64,000 bases of DNA, taken from Planctomycetota bacterium (GTDB lineage Bacteria > Planctomycetota > Planctomycetia > Pirellulales > Pirellulaceae). Shown piece by piece: positions 54,488 through 63,961 of this stretch. How positions within the stretch are numbered: the stretch's first letter is position 1; the number at the start of each line of letters is the position of its first letter. The translations under genes were made by a program, and so were the position numbers. The notes below the pieces were generated by a model, which had not been told where the DNA came from, did not search any database, and saw only the letters and a program-made list of their open reading frames with translations. The stretch lies in contig JAEZAS010000107.1 in NCBI GenBank assembly GCA_023430365.1, positions 10,677-74,676 on the forward strand, in the 5' to 3' direction.

Positions 54488-55732
54488 TTATCCCTGACGT
54501 AGGAGCGATTTGGCCCCGGTGTACAGGTCCAACGACTCTCGGTCTCCGATGATCGTGAACAATTGGCGAATCTGCTCCAGGCCGTCTGCGAACGTAAACG
54601 ACAGGTCTCGACCAAAACTCTTGGCGCCGAGCACGTAGAAATTGGCCTCCGGCTGAACGAGCCTTCGGGCCCGCTGGGCTTCGTTGTCGGACAATGGCTG
54701 CAGCGTCGATTCGGTAGCGAAATCCTCGCGCACCTGCAACTCGCGATGAAGTTCACGGTTGGGGCGATAGCCCACATTGGCGATGATTGAATCGAACGAA
54801 AAGGTCCCGGCGTGCTCGCCGCCGCTCAGTGTAATTTCACTACTTCCTTCTGCGTTCGCGTTAATCGCTTCTACGATGGTCCCTGACCAATGGTGCAGCC
54901 AATTCTCACCCGCTTGGACGAGCGCGTACGCATCTGCGATCAAACGGCTTCGGGCTGGTTGGGGATCGTTGGTCGAAAGCGGTCCAGGAGCGCCTGACTC
55001 CGCTGCTTGTTCCCCCCGGGTGATCCAGGTGACCTGTGTTCCCGGCACTTCACGGGCGATCTCGGCGAGGCCAAGCAGGTTGAGGGCCGCTTTCCAATCG
55101 TTGCCGACGAGCAGCGTGTGCTTTCCCGCGTAGCGCGATCGGTCGCGACCCTTGAAATCGGGAAACCGATACTCGATCCGCTTTTGCGACTGGATTTCTC
55201 CGATGGCCGGAATGCCGCCATGACCCATCCAGTTCGGCTGTCCTAGCACGCCCGTTGTGTCGATCACGACGTCGGCCAGGTCAATTCGCTCGACGCCGCT
55301 CGTGTCACGCACCAGGATGCGAAACGACCAATCTCCGCGGTCCTCGTGACCTGGCGTTTCGTGCTTGAGCATCTCCTCCTTGCCGACCGCCAGAACCTCC
55401 ACGCCCGGCTGCAGGTGGTCGGACAGGAGGTCGGTCTGCGAGAGTGGAAGCAGGTATCGATCCACCCACTCGCCCCCGGTCAACAAGGCGTCATCGGCGG
55501 GTGGCTGATACGTTTCGTCGTGGGCTTGGATGGCAGCCCAGCCCAGCAGCGAGCGGTTCTGGTGAAACGGGGTGAACATCCGGAAATGCCCCCACGAGCG
55601 GACGTGCTCACACACCTGTCCCCGTTCGTAGACCACCACTTCATAACCCAAGAACCGGGCATAGAGGGCCGCTTCCAGCCCAATCGGCCCAGCGCCCAAA
55701 ATCGCAATCTTTGCGGGAGTATCAACCGCCAT
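54488..55732 (-). CDS. FAD/NAD(P)-binding oxidoreductase
   Basis: 414 residues. The N-terminal dinucleotide-binding motif AILGAGPIGLEAALYARFLGYEVVVYERG is complete, and a second Rossmann strand with LLVGNDWKAALN lies mid-protein. The C-terminus (ANFYVLGAKSFGRDLSFTFADGLEQIRQLFTII) fits flavin-dependent monooxygenase/reductase folds. It is cytoplasmic; substrate unknown. It is a single gene, divergent from the CheB-like gene, with its own terminator. Confidence 0.8.
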   Translation of the reverse strand: MAVDTPAKIAILGAGPIGLEAALYARFLGYEVVVYERGQVCEHVRSWGHFRMFTPFHQNRSLLGWAAIQAHDETYQPPADDALLTGGEWVDRYLLPLSQTDLLSDHLQPGVEVLAVGKEEMLKHETPGHEDRGDWSFRILVRDTSGVERIDLADVVIDTTGVLGQPNWMGHGGIPAIGEIQSQKRIEYRFPDFKGRDRSRYAGKHTLLVGNDWKAALNLLGLAEIAREVPGTQVTWITRGEQAAESGAPGPLSTNDPQPARSRLIADAYALVQAGENWLHHWSGTIVEAINANAEGSSEITLSGGEHAGTFSFDSIIANVGYRPNRELHRELQVREDFATESTLQPLSDNEAQRARRLVQPEANFYVLGAKSFGRDLSFTFADGLEQIRQLFTIIGDRESLDLYTGAKSLLRQG

Positions 55733-55791
55733 GAAATCCGCCTCGTGCCGACTCCGGACTAGGTCCCGGACTCGTTCTTACTAGATCTGCG

Positions 55792-55805
55792 CATCGTGCA
55801 CGATG
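55792..55805. promoter_or_regulatory. Perfect 14-bp palindrome in a divergent promoter region
   Basis: CATCGTGCACGATG reads the same on both strands, 60 bp upstream of the oxidoreductase start and in the 391-bp gap to the CheB-like gene. GTGCAC recurs three bases on (55807 region). A small hairpin (ACCCCT, GCAG, AGGGGT) lies at 55864-55879. Either gene could be controlled from here. Confidence 0.4.
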
Positions 55806-56123
55806 TGCACTAACTCTAAAACTGGAAATAACTTCGACGATAACCGTTGTTAAGTTCCATAATACCCCTGCAGAGGGGTTCGGTTGTCTCGGCGAGGCCG
55901 TCCACGCCCTGGCATCCGTGCAGACGCTGCAGTCCCTCGCCGGTGTGTCCTATTGTAGCAAACGGTCCGTTTAGGACGGGTGAGAGCGGGCCGGTGCGAC
56001 CCGCCCTGCGGCAATACCCGACGTAAGGGCCTACCTCGGATTCTCAGGCTACACTTCCAAGCCACCGAATCTTCGGTGGCGACGCTGCGAGGGCGTCTTG
56101 GAAAGCAGCTTTTGGGGCCAGTC

Positions 56124-57296
56124 ATGCATCGTCGCCGAGCCGAGCGCGCTCGAATACTGGTTGTCGACTCGCCGGAGTTCGGCGAGGTGAATTCGACGCT
56201 GCTTCGTAGCACGCCCGAATTGGATTGCGTTGGCGTGGCCAGCGACTGGAACTCGGCGCAGTCCATGCTCGCCACGAATCGGCCGGAGGCGGTGATCCTC
56301 GGTGTCGAACCGTCGCAAGCGGAATCGCTTCGATCGTTCGAAACTGTCTTGGCTTCGCACCCGATCCCGGTCCTGGCTCTGACCGACGATCGACCCGCGT
56401 CTGCGGAACTGACGCTGAACGCCCTGGAGCATGGCGCTCTCGACTTCGTGGTGCGCCCGCGCAGCCCGCAGTTGTGCGACTTCCGCTTGCGGGATGAATT
56501 GCGAGTTCGGTTGCGCGGACTCCGAGCATGCGATTTGCAATCGCAGTTGGGGCGGCAAGAAGCGGGCGACCGGCTGGCTGGCTCTCGCTTGCAGACGGGA
56601 TCGCGCGACGCGATTCGCGGCGGGCAATGTCCATCGTCCGGAGAGACGGAGCAACGGATTGTTGTGGTGGGGGCCGGGGTCGGGGGACCACGCGCCTTGC
56701 TGCGACTGTTTCGGCAACTGCGAGCGCCACTGCCGCCGATGGTGGTCGCTCAGAATTTGCCGGCCAATTTCATCGAAGCGCTCTCGCATCGGCTGAACGC
56801 TTTGTCGCCGGTTCGCTGCAAGGTGGCCGAGACCGGCGATACGCTGCAACCGAATACGGCGTATTTCGCGCCCGCCCGGCAGCAGACGGTGGTTGTCCGT
56901 AGCGAAGGGAGGCCGACGCTCCTTGTCCATTCGGATGAGCGATCGAATCCACTCCAGCCTTCGCCGAGTGTGGACGTGCTGATGCAGTCGGCCGCCATGG
57001 CCTTCGGAAGTAAATGTCTGGGAGTGCTGCTCACCGGGAATGGCCGGGACGGCGTCGAAGGGGCGCGGGCGATCGGAGTCGCAGGAGGATTCGTGCTCGG
57101 GCAGGACGCGCGCAGCTCGTTCGCTTCGGGAACGACGCGGCTCGCGCTAGCCCTCAACTACATCGACCGGCAGTTCCATCTCGACGATGTGGCCGAAGCG
57201 CTCAACGCGGTTTCGCCCTACCTTGGACGACCAGAGATTGCCGTGGTGCGATCGCCGATCGTTGATCCCGGGCCGCTCCACGCCTGCGCGAGCTAA
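56124..57296 (+). CDS. CheB-like protein with missing catalytic and phosphorylation residues
   Basis: 390 residues from ATG 56124. A receiver-like domain (RILVVDSPEFGEVNSTLLRSTPELDCVGVASD) is followed by a linker and a CheB methylesterase fold (IVVVGAGVGGPRALLRL, SVDVLMQSAAMAFG, GVLLTGNGRDGVEGA). The catalytic Ser of the GASxGG motif is Gly, the His of QHM is Asn (AQNLP), and the receiver Asp is Gly (AVILGVEPS); the third CheB catalytic residue, Asp in GNGRDG, remains. It is probably not a methylesterase. No chemotaxis gene is adjacent. Confidence 0.82.
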   Translation: MHRRRAERARILVVDSPEFGEVNSTLLRSTPELDCVGVASDWNSAQSMLATNRPEAVILGVEPSQAESLRSFETVLASHPIPVLALTDDRPASAELTLNALEHGALDFVVRPRSPQLCDFRLRDELRVRLRGLRACDLQSQLGRQEAGDRLAGSRLQTGSRDAIRGGQCPSSGETEQRIVVVGAGVGGPRALLRLFRQLRAPLPPMVVAQNLPANFIEALSHRLNALSPVRCKVAETGDTLQPNTAYFAPARQQTVVVRSEGRPTLLVHSDERSNPLQPSPSVDVLMQSAAMAFGSKCLGVLLTGNGRDGVEGARAIGVAGGFVLGQDARSSFASGTTRLALALNYIDRQFHLDDVAEALNAVSPYLGRPEIAVVRSPIVDPGPLHACAS

Positions 57297-57690
57297 ACGC
57301 GCCGTATTGCAACCGGCCCGAATGCAATAAGCGACGCCTGATTGCCTGTGGGCGAGGGCGGTTGCCGAATCAGTGGAAAATACGCAGCGGCACTTGCCAA
57401 GCGCGCAAGCATGGGGGATGCTTTCTTGCTGGGAGACTGCGGTGAGCACGGAGTGCGTTTGCAGGTGCCCTATGGTTGCATGTACCGAAGACATGCCGGC
57501 GCAGCGTCGCCGCGAAGCAAGCGGGCGTGAAAATCTCCTTTTCCTCCGCCCGGGTTTGGCCGGGCCCTTCGTAGATCCCGGCAAGAGGCCTGAGTGCGCA
57601 AAAGCGCGCATCGCTGTTCCCCTAGTTTCGGCGCCGCTGTTGGCGCGTTTTTCCGCTCCCAGCAATCCCTGTTGAGGGAAGGAGTTTGCC
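57297..57690. other. Intergenic region
   Basis: 394 bp with no supported gene. It leads to the clear ribosome-binding site (AAGGAG) of the next gene. Confidence 0.4.
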
Positions 57691-58017
57691 ATGCCGTTGT
57701 TCGAGGTTGAGACGGACGCTCACATCATCATCACCTGGGCGGCCGACGATCAGGCGGCCAAACACGTTGTGCGCGAGGCTTATCCGCACGACAAGGTGAT
57801 CCGCATGACGAAGCGCCCGCGCGATACGTGGGTCATTTCCAAAGGCGCTTTGGGCCTGACCGAAAAGCGAGTCGATCCGTGCGGCACTGCCCGCGACTGC
57901 CTCTCGAAGGCACACGGGGATAAGGTGCATGCGATTCGCCTTTACATGCACGAAACCGGTTCCGATCTCGAAATCGCACGCAAAGTGATCGAATCGAATA
58001 TGGTGATGGGCTGGTAA
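57691..58017 (+). CDS. Conserved-looking hypothetical protein
   Basis: 108 residues; AAGGAG six bases before the ATG. MPLFEVETDAHIIITWAADDQAAKHVVREAYPHD has a small alpha/beta look; DPCGTARDCLSKAHGD contains two Cys. No domain recognised. Confidence 0.75.
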   Translation: MPLFEVETDAHIIITWAADDQAAKHVVREAYPHDKVIRMTKRPRDTWVISKGALGLTEKRVDPCGTARDCLSKAHGDKVHAIRLYMHETGSDLEIARKVIESNMVMGW

Positions 58018-58613
58018 TGGCCCGCGTCCGCTCCAAGCGCGGGGCGCGAGTCACTGTCAGCCGGGCGTCTTCGAAGTGTCGAACGACGTCAGAAAAATCC
58101 AGATCGTTTCTTTGAGGCACAGGCCGAATGCAGCGTCCGCGTGACGCCGCGTTCGGCCTGCGGTGTTTAGGCAAGGACGGATTACGCCCCGGTACTAGAA
58201 CGAGAACTCCAAGCAGGGGGGGCACAGAACGCCTGAATTGTTAAGGTCTGCGGCCTGGAGCGGTTGTTCCGGCCGTTCGGGTCCTAACACCTCCCTATTG
58301 TGAGTTGCACCCACCCGCATGGCGTGACCGAAAAAGAGGGCAGGAGCAGAACAACCTGCACATCAACTGCATCCGGGTGGACTCTTGCGATCGCTGTTTC
58401 AAGCACCGACCGCCGGAAACACCACGGGCTGGCAAGGTGAGGGTGGTTCTTTGAGGACAGGCGACAGATAGAACCGTGGGACGAGCATGTGGGCTCGTCG
58501 CGACTGCCCGTCAGCGGTCGGCGGACTGTCTGCTTGAACAACGCACTCGGTCACCAGGGCAAACGGCGGAGCCGGTTGCTGGATCGAGGGCGAGTATTGC
58601 AAAGGATTGCGAC
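58018..58613. other. Intergenic region
   Basis: 596 bp with no supported gene. A plus-strand frame is open through the second half, but the gene downstream starts at 58614 where AAAGGA precedes the ATG and a signal peptide follows. Confidence 0.4.
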
Positions 58614-59927
58614 ATGAAGATCACAAGATTCCGCTGGCATTGGGCGATGCCGCTGGCCGCCGCGCTGGCTTTGAATATGCCGCTTGCCCAAGCCCAGGAA
58701 CCGTTCTCGGCGGTGGATCTCATCAAGCCGATTGAAGCGGCTCCGATCGAAGCGGTGCCGATTCAGAACGCCCCCGAAGAGCAGGACGTCTCGGCCGAGC
58801 CCAGCGCACCGGTCGAACCAGCGCCGCTGGACGCCGCTCCGATCGAACTCGCCACCCCCGAAGCCCCGACGCCGGCCAGCAGTGGAGTTCCGGCCACGGT
58901 TGATCGGCCGGTCGAGCGGATTCAAGAGCGGTTTCCCAATGGCGCGTTGCGCGTCGAGCGGGAAATGATTCAGGACGAGGAAGGCAACTTCCTGCGCCAT
59001 GGCATCTATCGCGAGTATGACCTGAAGGGAACGCTCATCGTCGAGGGTGAGTACCGGATGGGGCAGCGCGAAGGCATCTGGCAGCGGCTCCATACGGCGG
59101 CTGAATCGCCCCTGTTTCAGACGGCTCCCTATAAGGACTTCAGCGGTCCGTTTCTGTCGCAAGTCAATTTCACCAACAACCGACTCGACGGAAAGTGGAT
59201 CATTGCCGACTCGCAGCAGCGCAAGATCAGCGAGATCTCGTTCACGCGAGGCGAGCGCAACGGCCCGGCGATCTGGTACTATCCCAACGGCGTGGTGATG
59301 ACCCAGATCTCGTACGAAGAAGGCCGGGTGCACGGCGAAATCGTGTCGTGGGGCAGCGACTCGACCGTACTGGCCAAGGAGAAGTTCAAGCACGGTCGCA
59401 AGGTGTCGGTCCGGATCGACTACTTCAGCAAGGACACGAAGCGTCGCGAGGTCAACTACCTCGACGCGATGCTCTACGCTCGCACGCCCGACGATTGGGA
59501 TAAGGCCTTGCTGGCGACGTTCGAGACCCGCGGACAGGACGAAAAGCACGGTCCGTTCACGACCTGGCACGCCAGCGGCAACGTCGCTCGTAAGGGCGAG
59601 TTCCGCTACAACCTGCCGGTCGGCAAGATCGAGTACTGGTACGAGAACGGCCAGCGGCAGATGGAAGGCGAGTACGTCGACGGCAAGTCGGACGGCATCT
59701 GGACCTGGTACCACGCCAACGGCCAGAAATCGATCGTCGGCGAGTATCGCGACGGTGTCGCGATCGGCCAGTGGACCTGGTGGCACGAGGACGGCAAGGT
59801 TGCGAAGAAAGCCGACTTCTCGGCCCAGCAGCCCGCCCCCATCGTGCAAGGCCTGCCCCAGCCGACGCCACATCGCGAGGCGAACATCCGCATCGAGCTG
59901 GTCGAACCCAAGGCCGTCCAGCGCTAG
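58614..59927 (+). CDS. Exported MORN/YwqK-type repeat protein
   Basis: 437 residues. Signal peptide MKITRFRWHWAMPLAAALALNMPLAQAQE is followed by a Pro/Ala/Glu-rich linker and repeats of the form GxWxxYxxNGxxxxxGEYxxGxxxG (GIWQRLH, GPAIWYYPNG, GPFTTWHASGN, GKIEYWYENGQ, GIWTWYHANGQ, GQWTWWHEDG). These resemble MORN and the YwqK family, named an antitoxin in databases, but a secreted planctomycete protein is unlikely to be one. It is probably a surface or periplasmic scaffold. Confidence 0.85.
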   Translation: MKITRFRWHWAMPLAAALALNMPLAQAQEPFSAVDLIKPIEAAPIEAVPIQNAPEEQDVSAEPSAPVEPAPLDAAPIELATPEAPTPASSGVPATVDRPVERIQERFPNGALRVEREMIQDEEGNFLRHGIYREYDLKGTLIVEGEYRMGQREGIWQRLHTAAESPLFQTAPYKDFSGPFLSQVNFTNNRLDGKWIIADSQQRKISEISFTRGERNGPAIWYYPNGVVMTQISYEEGRVHGEIVSWGSDSTVLAKEKFKHGRKVSVRIDYFSKDTKRREVNYLDAMLYARTPDDWDKALLATFETRGQDEKHGPFTTWHASGNVARKGEFRYNLPVGKIEYWYENGQRQMEGEYVDGKSDGIWTWYHANGQKSIVGEYRDGVAIGQWTWWHEDGKVAKKADFSAQQPAPIVQGLPQPTPHREANIRIELVEPKAVQR

Positions 59928-59958
59928 AGTCGCTTGGGACTAGCTTACGAATTCCACG

Positions 59959-59988
59959 CAGCCCGGCTGACATCGGTTAGCCGGGCTG
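59959..59988 (+). terminator. Terminator after the MORN-repeat gene
   Basis: CAGCCCGGCT and AGCCGGGCTG form a perfect 10-bp stem with a 10-base loop, followed by TGTCGTTTCTTG, 31 bp after the stop codon. Confidence 0.7.
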
Positions 59989-60062
59989 TGTCGTTTCTTG
60001 CCGGACGGCAGTTTACATTCTATCGCTGCGATTCTGTCGAACCGTTGCCTCGTGAGGCCACC

Positions 60063-60524
60063 ATGACCGAAGCTCCTTTTGACGTGCCGCGTGCGCATCG
60101 CTGGTTTGCCGTGGAGTTCAACAACGAGGCCTGGGAACTGGTCGAGAAACCGAACCGCACACCCAATGAAACGCAGCGGATGATTCACCTGGCTCATGCC
60201 GCGGCGCTCCACTGGGGCGTCGTGGGCAAGCCGATCAACTTTGAGCGGGCCGAGTGCCTGCTGGCGACGGTCTATGCGGCCGCGGATCGACTGGAGACAG
60301 CCGCGATGCACGTCGCCTATGGGCTGGCGCTGAGCGAGAACGGCGTGGACGACGAAACGCCATTTGACCGGGCGGCCTTGCTCGCCTGCGCCGCGATGAT
60401 CTTCAGCCGCACGCCCAACGACGCGGAGGGGCCTCGCTACGCCGTGCTTGCCCAGGAAGCGTTCGCTCAATTGACCGACGCCGAGGACCGCGAGGTGGTC
60501 ACTCGGCTCTATGGCGTAGCATAG
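60063..60524 (+). CDS. Hypothetical cytoplasmic protein
   Basis: 153 residues, all-helical in appearance (HLAHAAALHWGVVGKPINFERAECLLATVYAAADRLETAAMHVAYG), which resembles a tetratricopeptide-like helical array. No domain named with confidence. A perfect stem (AAGCAGGCT/AGCCTGCTT) at 60535-60557 separates it from the convergent TM2 gene. Confidence 0.75.
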   Translation: MTEAPFDVPRAHRWFAVEFNNEAWELVEKPNRTPNETQRMIHLAHAAALHWGVVGKPINFERAECLLATVYAAADRLETAAMHVAYGLALSENGVDDETPFDRAALLACAAMIFSRTPNDAEGPRYAVLAQEAFAQLTDAEDREVVTRLYGVA

Positions 60525-60534
60525 CGAGCCTCGA

Positions 60535-60557
60535 AAGCAGGCTACTGAAGCCTGCTT
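60535..60557. terminator. Hairpin between convergent genes
   Basis: AAGCAGGCT and AGCCTGCTT form a 9-bp perfect stem with a five-base loop, 11 bp after the plus-strand stop and 27 bp after the minus-strand stop. There is no long T-run, so it is a weak or bidirectional terminator. Confidence 0.5.
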
Positions 60558-60583
60558 CCTGTCGGCTGATCATCGCCGCTGCA

Positions 60584-61009
60584 CTAGCGTCGCTCGAGGT
60601 TGGCGTCGCTCACCTGCTCGTTCAGCGTCACGATGTCGTAAAGCCAGCCGAGGCCAAAGAGGCCGCCCGTGAAGAGCCAGATGACGCCGGTAATCCACTT
60701 GCCCAGATAAAAGCGGTGGACGCCAAATAGCCCCAGGAAGATCAGCAGCGCCCAGGCGACGGTGTAATCGACCGGGCCATCGGCGTAGCGGCGATTGGCT
60801 TCCTCATCCATGCCGGGAATGAGGAACAGGTCGATGATCCAGCCGATCAGGAGCAAGCCGCCGGTCAGCGCCCAGATGATCCCCGTGATCTGCTTGCCGT
60901 AGTAGAAACGATGCAGGCCGAAAAAGCCCAGAATCCAGCAGAGATAGCCCACGATCACGCTATGCGTGTTCGGGACGCGGGGTTGAGTAGCGGAAGCCAT
61001 CGTGCTCAT
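60584..61009 (-). CDS. TM2-domain membrane protein with two TM2 repeats
   Basis: About 141 residues from ATG 61009 (61000 also possible). Two TM2 units: [20 protein letters not shown]...[16 protein letters not shown] and [19 protein letters not shown]...[15 protein letters not shown], each two helices with the GxHRFYxGK loop. The start lies within the end of the preceding zinc-ribbon gene (41-50 bp overlap), so the genes are coupled. Function unknown. Confidence 0.85.
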   Translation of the reverse strand: MSTMASATQPRVPNTHSVIVGYLCWILGFFGLHRFYYGKQITGIIWALTGGLLLIGWIIDLFLIPGMDEEANRRYADGPVDYTVAWALLIFLGLFGVHRFYLGKWITGVIWLFTGGLFGLGWLYDIVTLNEQVSDANLERR

Positions 61010-62117
61010 TGAGGGGACCGGACTCCAAAGCAGGTAGAACAAAAGGACCGTTTTCCAAATTGCTATTCGCTGCCGAATTGGCAATCTTGTCAGCCAGAAG
61101 CAAATCCGGTTCCGATTGCGGCCGACGCTCGCCGTACTTTCCGCTCGACCACATGCCGGCCAAGCCCATGCAGATCAGGATGGCGATGATCACGACGATC
61201 ACAATCGCCGCCACGCCGATGGCCTTTTGCCAGGAGAACGGCGCCGTGCCTGTGCAGCGGCCCGTTTGTCCGTTCACGAGAAAGCGGAACGTCTGATCAC
61301 GATACTGGTACGCCATCACCCAGATCGGCAGCAACCTCGGTTCCGCCGAGAGCCCCTCGACCCGCACATTCACTTTCAGATTGCGGCACTTGCCCGCCAC
61401 GTACTTTCGGCAGGCTTGGAGTTCAAGGGTTTCGAGGCCATTATAGGCCAGCGGTCGGGCATACTTCCGCTGCACGCGAAATTGTTCGTAAACGACGTTT
61501 TCCAGATCGACCTGTTCGGGAGGAACCGCCGTGCTGAGGTCGAAGGGGGCGAGGGCCGACGTTTCGCTGGGCGTAAGGACGCCGCTGGCGCCCACGAGCA
61601 CACCGCCGTAGTTGCCGTGGTGCTCGCCGGAGACGGGATACCAGCCGGAACGGGTGTAGACGGGAGTTTCGCTCGTGTCGGCGGTCCAGTAGGTAAACGT
61701 CCTTGCGCTGAACACCCAATAGGGGACGTAGACGCAGCGGAGTTTCAGGATCACCGCCGCCTGCGCCAGATCCGCGGGACGCCAGAAGCTGCTCCCCATC
61801 CAGTGCCGCAGACGGGCAAGCGCCGTGGCTTCATCCACCGCAAAGGGAATGACGCGCGAGGGACGCAGGACCTTGGCGTCGCGCTGGGCTTCGAGCTTTT
61901 CGCTGCCGCAGAACGGGCAGCGTAGCGTGCGGGCCGAGGCGTCGTAGCTCATCGACGCTCCGCATCCCTGGCACTCGAAGTTGTGGGTTGCAACGGCCGT
62001 CGCCGCGGGCAGGCTCACGCTGCCGGTGTGCGGTGTTTCGGCGCCGCAGTTGGCGCAGAACAGATCCTCCTCGTCGAGAATTGCGTGGCAGACGGTGCAT
62101 TTCTCGAGGAGGTCCAT
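60960..62117 (-). CDS. Zinc-ribbon membrane protein, paralogue of 62169-63311
   Basis: 385 residues. Zinc-binding pairs [18 protein letters not shown] and CQGCGAS...RCPFCG at the N-terminus, a conserved core ([28 protein letters not shown]), [24 protein letters not shown] and one membrane helix ([23 protein letters not shown]). The same order is found in the upstream gene. The cysteine ribbons resemble primase/rubredoxin-type zinc ribbons. Function unknown, possibly membrane-tied. Confidence 0.8.
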   Translation of the reverse strand: MDLLEKCTVCHAILDEEDLFCANCGAETPHTGSVSLPAATAVATHNFECQGCGASMSYDASARTLRCPFCGSEKLEAQRDAKVLRPSRVIPFAVDEATALARLRHWMGSSFWRPADLAQAAVILKLRCVYVPYWVFSARTFTYWTADTSETPVYTRSGWYPVSGEHHGNYGGVLVGASGVLTPSETSALAPFDLSTAVPPEQVDLENVVYEQFRVQRKYARPLAYNGLETLELQACRKYVAGKCRNLKVNVRVEGLSAEPRLLPIWVMAYQYRDQTFRFLVNGQTGRCTGTAPFSWQKAIGVAAIVIVVIIAILICMGLAGMWSSGKYGERRPQSEPDLLLADKIANSAANSNLENGPFVLPALESGPLNEHDGFRYSTPRPEHA

Positions 62118-62168
62118 GGGGGAGAATGCAGAAGTGAGATTTCAGATTTCAGACGTCAGGCGGGCAGG

Positions 62169-63311
62169 TTAGCTGTTGGCTACTAAGGCGACGATCAGGG
62201 CGATGAGGGCTAGGACTGCCACGGCGATGCCGATGGCGATGCTGATGCGTTGCCAGGAGACTGGCTTGTCCCCTTCCATCTTGCCGGTCTGGCCGTTGAG
62301 CAGGAAGCGATAGAGCTTGTCTTGGTAGCGGTAGGTAAGCAAATAGACGGGCAAGAGGATCAGGTCGGAATTGATGTGCTGGAACGTGGTGCGTGCTTCG
62401 AGGCCACTATGCGTGTCGCCCGGAAGGAACGCGGCGATGTTTTGCTGCTCACGGCGATAGAACTCGTCCTTGCAGACCTCCAGCGCCTGCTCGCGCTCGA
62501 CCGAGTACTCCTCGCTGAGCCAGCCGGCCAGGAAATACGGCTCGTACCGCTTCAAGGCGGGCAGTTGGAACGGCATTACGCGCTCGGCCTGATTCTGCGG
62601 CAGCCCCTTGCTCCCTGAGACGAGGTAGCCGCTGTAGTAGCGATGATGCTGCCCCGCGAGCGGCCACCATTCGGTCTCGCGCACCTGGCGCGTGCGGGTG
62701 ACGATGCGCCCTTTGCTGTCGGTCGTTGTGTAAGTCTCGGTGCGGTACCAGTACTCGCCGATGCTCGCCCGCCAGTGGCTATGGGCGAGCATCGAAAAGC
62801 TCCAGAACGGCAGGTAGATCCCCTTCAGCCGCTCGGCGATCTTGGCTTGAGCCAGGTCGCCTGGCCGGAACCAGCTGTTCTGCCGCAGCCACTTGTGGAA
62901 CTCGGCGAGCGCTTGTTCGGGAGTGATGGCAAAACCAATCACAAACTCCGGCCGATGCCTACCGGTCAGTGTCGGAGAAAACTCGACGACGTACGTCGAG
63001 TCGCAGAACGGACAGACGTAGCTCCGCTGCTGCGGATCGGCGGCCATCTCGCTGCCGCAGTTGTGGCAGCGGAAGTGCTTTTGGGCGAGCGTCTCTCCCG
63101 CGACGAGTTCCGCCTCCACGATCGGCTGACTGCCGCGGGCGGCGGCGCCGACGATCGGCGGCTTGTAAAGAGGGTTCGACGTGCCGCAGGCTGGGCAGAA
63201 CTTGTCGAGCGGTTCCACCGGCGTGCCGCAGGCTTCGCACGGGACTCCGGTGGGAGCATGCGTCTGCGAATCGACGGCGGGAGGAGAATCGAGCCACTCG
63301 ATGTCGGGCAT
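62169..63311 (-). CDS. Zinc-ribbon membrane protein, paralogue of 60960-62117
   Basis: 380 residues with CEACGTPVEPLDKFCPACG and CHNCGSEM...CPFCDS zinc ribbons, core WFRPGDLAQAKIAERLKGIYLPFWSFSM, LLPVYLLTYRYQDKLYRFLLNGQTGKMEGDKPVSWQR and one C-terminal helix. It probably arose with its neighbour by duplication. A 51-bp gap separates the two genes. Confidence 0.8.
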   Translation of the reverse strand: MPDIEWLDSPPAVDSQTHAPTGVPCEACGTPVEPLDKFCPACGTSNPLYKPPIVGAAARGSQPIVEAELVAGETLAQKHFRCHNCGSEMAADPQQRSYVCPFCDSTYVVEFSPTLTGRHRPEFVIGFAITPEQALAEFHKWLRQNSWFRPGDLAQAKIAERLKGIYLPFWSFSMLAHSHWRASIGEYWYRTETYTTTDSKGRIVTRTRQVRETEWWPLAGQHHRYYSGYLVSGSKGLPQNQAERVMPFQLPALKRYEPYFLAGWLSEEYSVEREQALEVCKDEFYRREQQNIAAFLPGDTHSGLEARTTFQHINSDLILLPVYLLTYRYQDKLYRFLLNGQTGKMEGDKPVSWQRISIAIGIAVAVLALIALIVALVANS

Positions 63312-63385
63312 GCGGGGCGAATCCAGGCGGCTTCAAGAGACGAGGATCGGTCCGGTAGACATCGCCCTATCTTAGCGACCGTTGT

Positions 63386-63961
63386 CTAGCTGTGCATGCG
63401 CGGAATGTCGTCGCCCGCCGCGATTATCCGGGCTTCGGCCGTCGCCAGCTCGGCGAGCCGTTGCTTCACCAGGTCGTCGGGAGCGAAGTGCTTGGCCAGC
63501 CGGACGTAGGTGCTGTGATGGCGGGCATCGGATTCGAACAGGCTGCCGTAGAAGTCGGCCAATTCACGATCGGCCAAACGGTCGCGGAGGATGCCGAACC
63601 GCTCGCAGGAACGGGCCTCAATCAGGCCGGCGACAAGCAGCCGATCAACGGCACGTTGCGGTTCCTGCTTGTCGATCAGCTCGTGAAGCTGCTGGCCATA
63701 GTTGCTCGGCCGGATCTTCCGAAACCGAATGCCGCGGCGCTCGCAAAGGTCGAGCACCATATGAAAGTGCTCCAATTCCTCGCGGACGATCTCGGTCATC
63801 TCGCGGGTGAGCTCGTGGTCTTCGACATAGGCAAACAACAGGTTCATCGCCGCCCCAGCCGCTTTTTTCTCGCAGTGGGCGTGATCGATCAGAAGCTGAT
63901 CGAGGTGCGGCTCGACCTGGGCGAACCAGCGGTCGGGTGAATCGGAATGAAGGCTGAGCAT
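63386..63961 (-). CDS. miaE: tRNA 2-methylthio-N6-isopentenyladenosine hydroxylase
   Basis: 191 residues, a ferritin-like diiron hydroxylase. The iron ligands are seen in HAHCEKKAAGAAM (first Glu-x-x-x region), EELEHFHMVL, GLIEARSCERF and ESDARHHSTYVRLA. MiaE hydroxylates the isopentenyl side chain of A37 in tRNAs reading codons that start with U. Length and motif order match the family throughout. Confidence 0.88.
   Translation of the reverse strand: MLSLHSDSPDRWFAQVEPHLDQLLIDHAHCEKKAAGAAMNLLFAYVEDHELTREMTEIVREELEHFHMVLDLCERRGIRFRKIRPSNYGQQLHELIDKQEPQRAVDRLLVAGLIEARSCERFGILRDRLADRELADFYGSLFESDARHHSTYVRLAKHFAPDDLVKQRLAELATAEARIIAAGDDIPRMHS

Noticed and set aside
58551..59873. 440-codon minus-strand open frame opposite the MORN-repeat gene
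   Set aside because: Antisense shadow of a clear repeat protein with signal peptide.
58614..59927. Reading the MORN/YwqK-type protein as the antitoxin of a toxin-antitoxin pair
   Set aside because: It has a signal peptide and no adjacent toxin gene; the database name reflects an automatic label.
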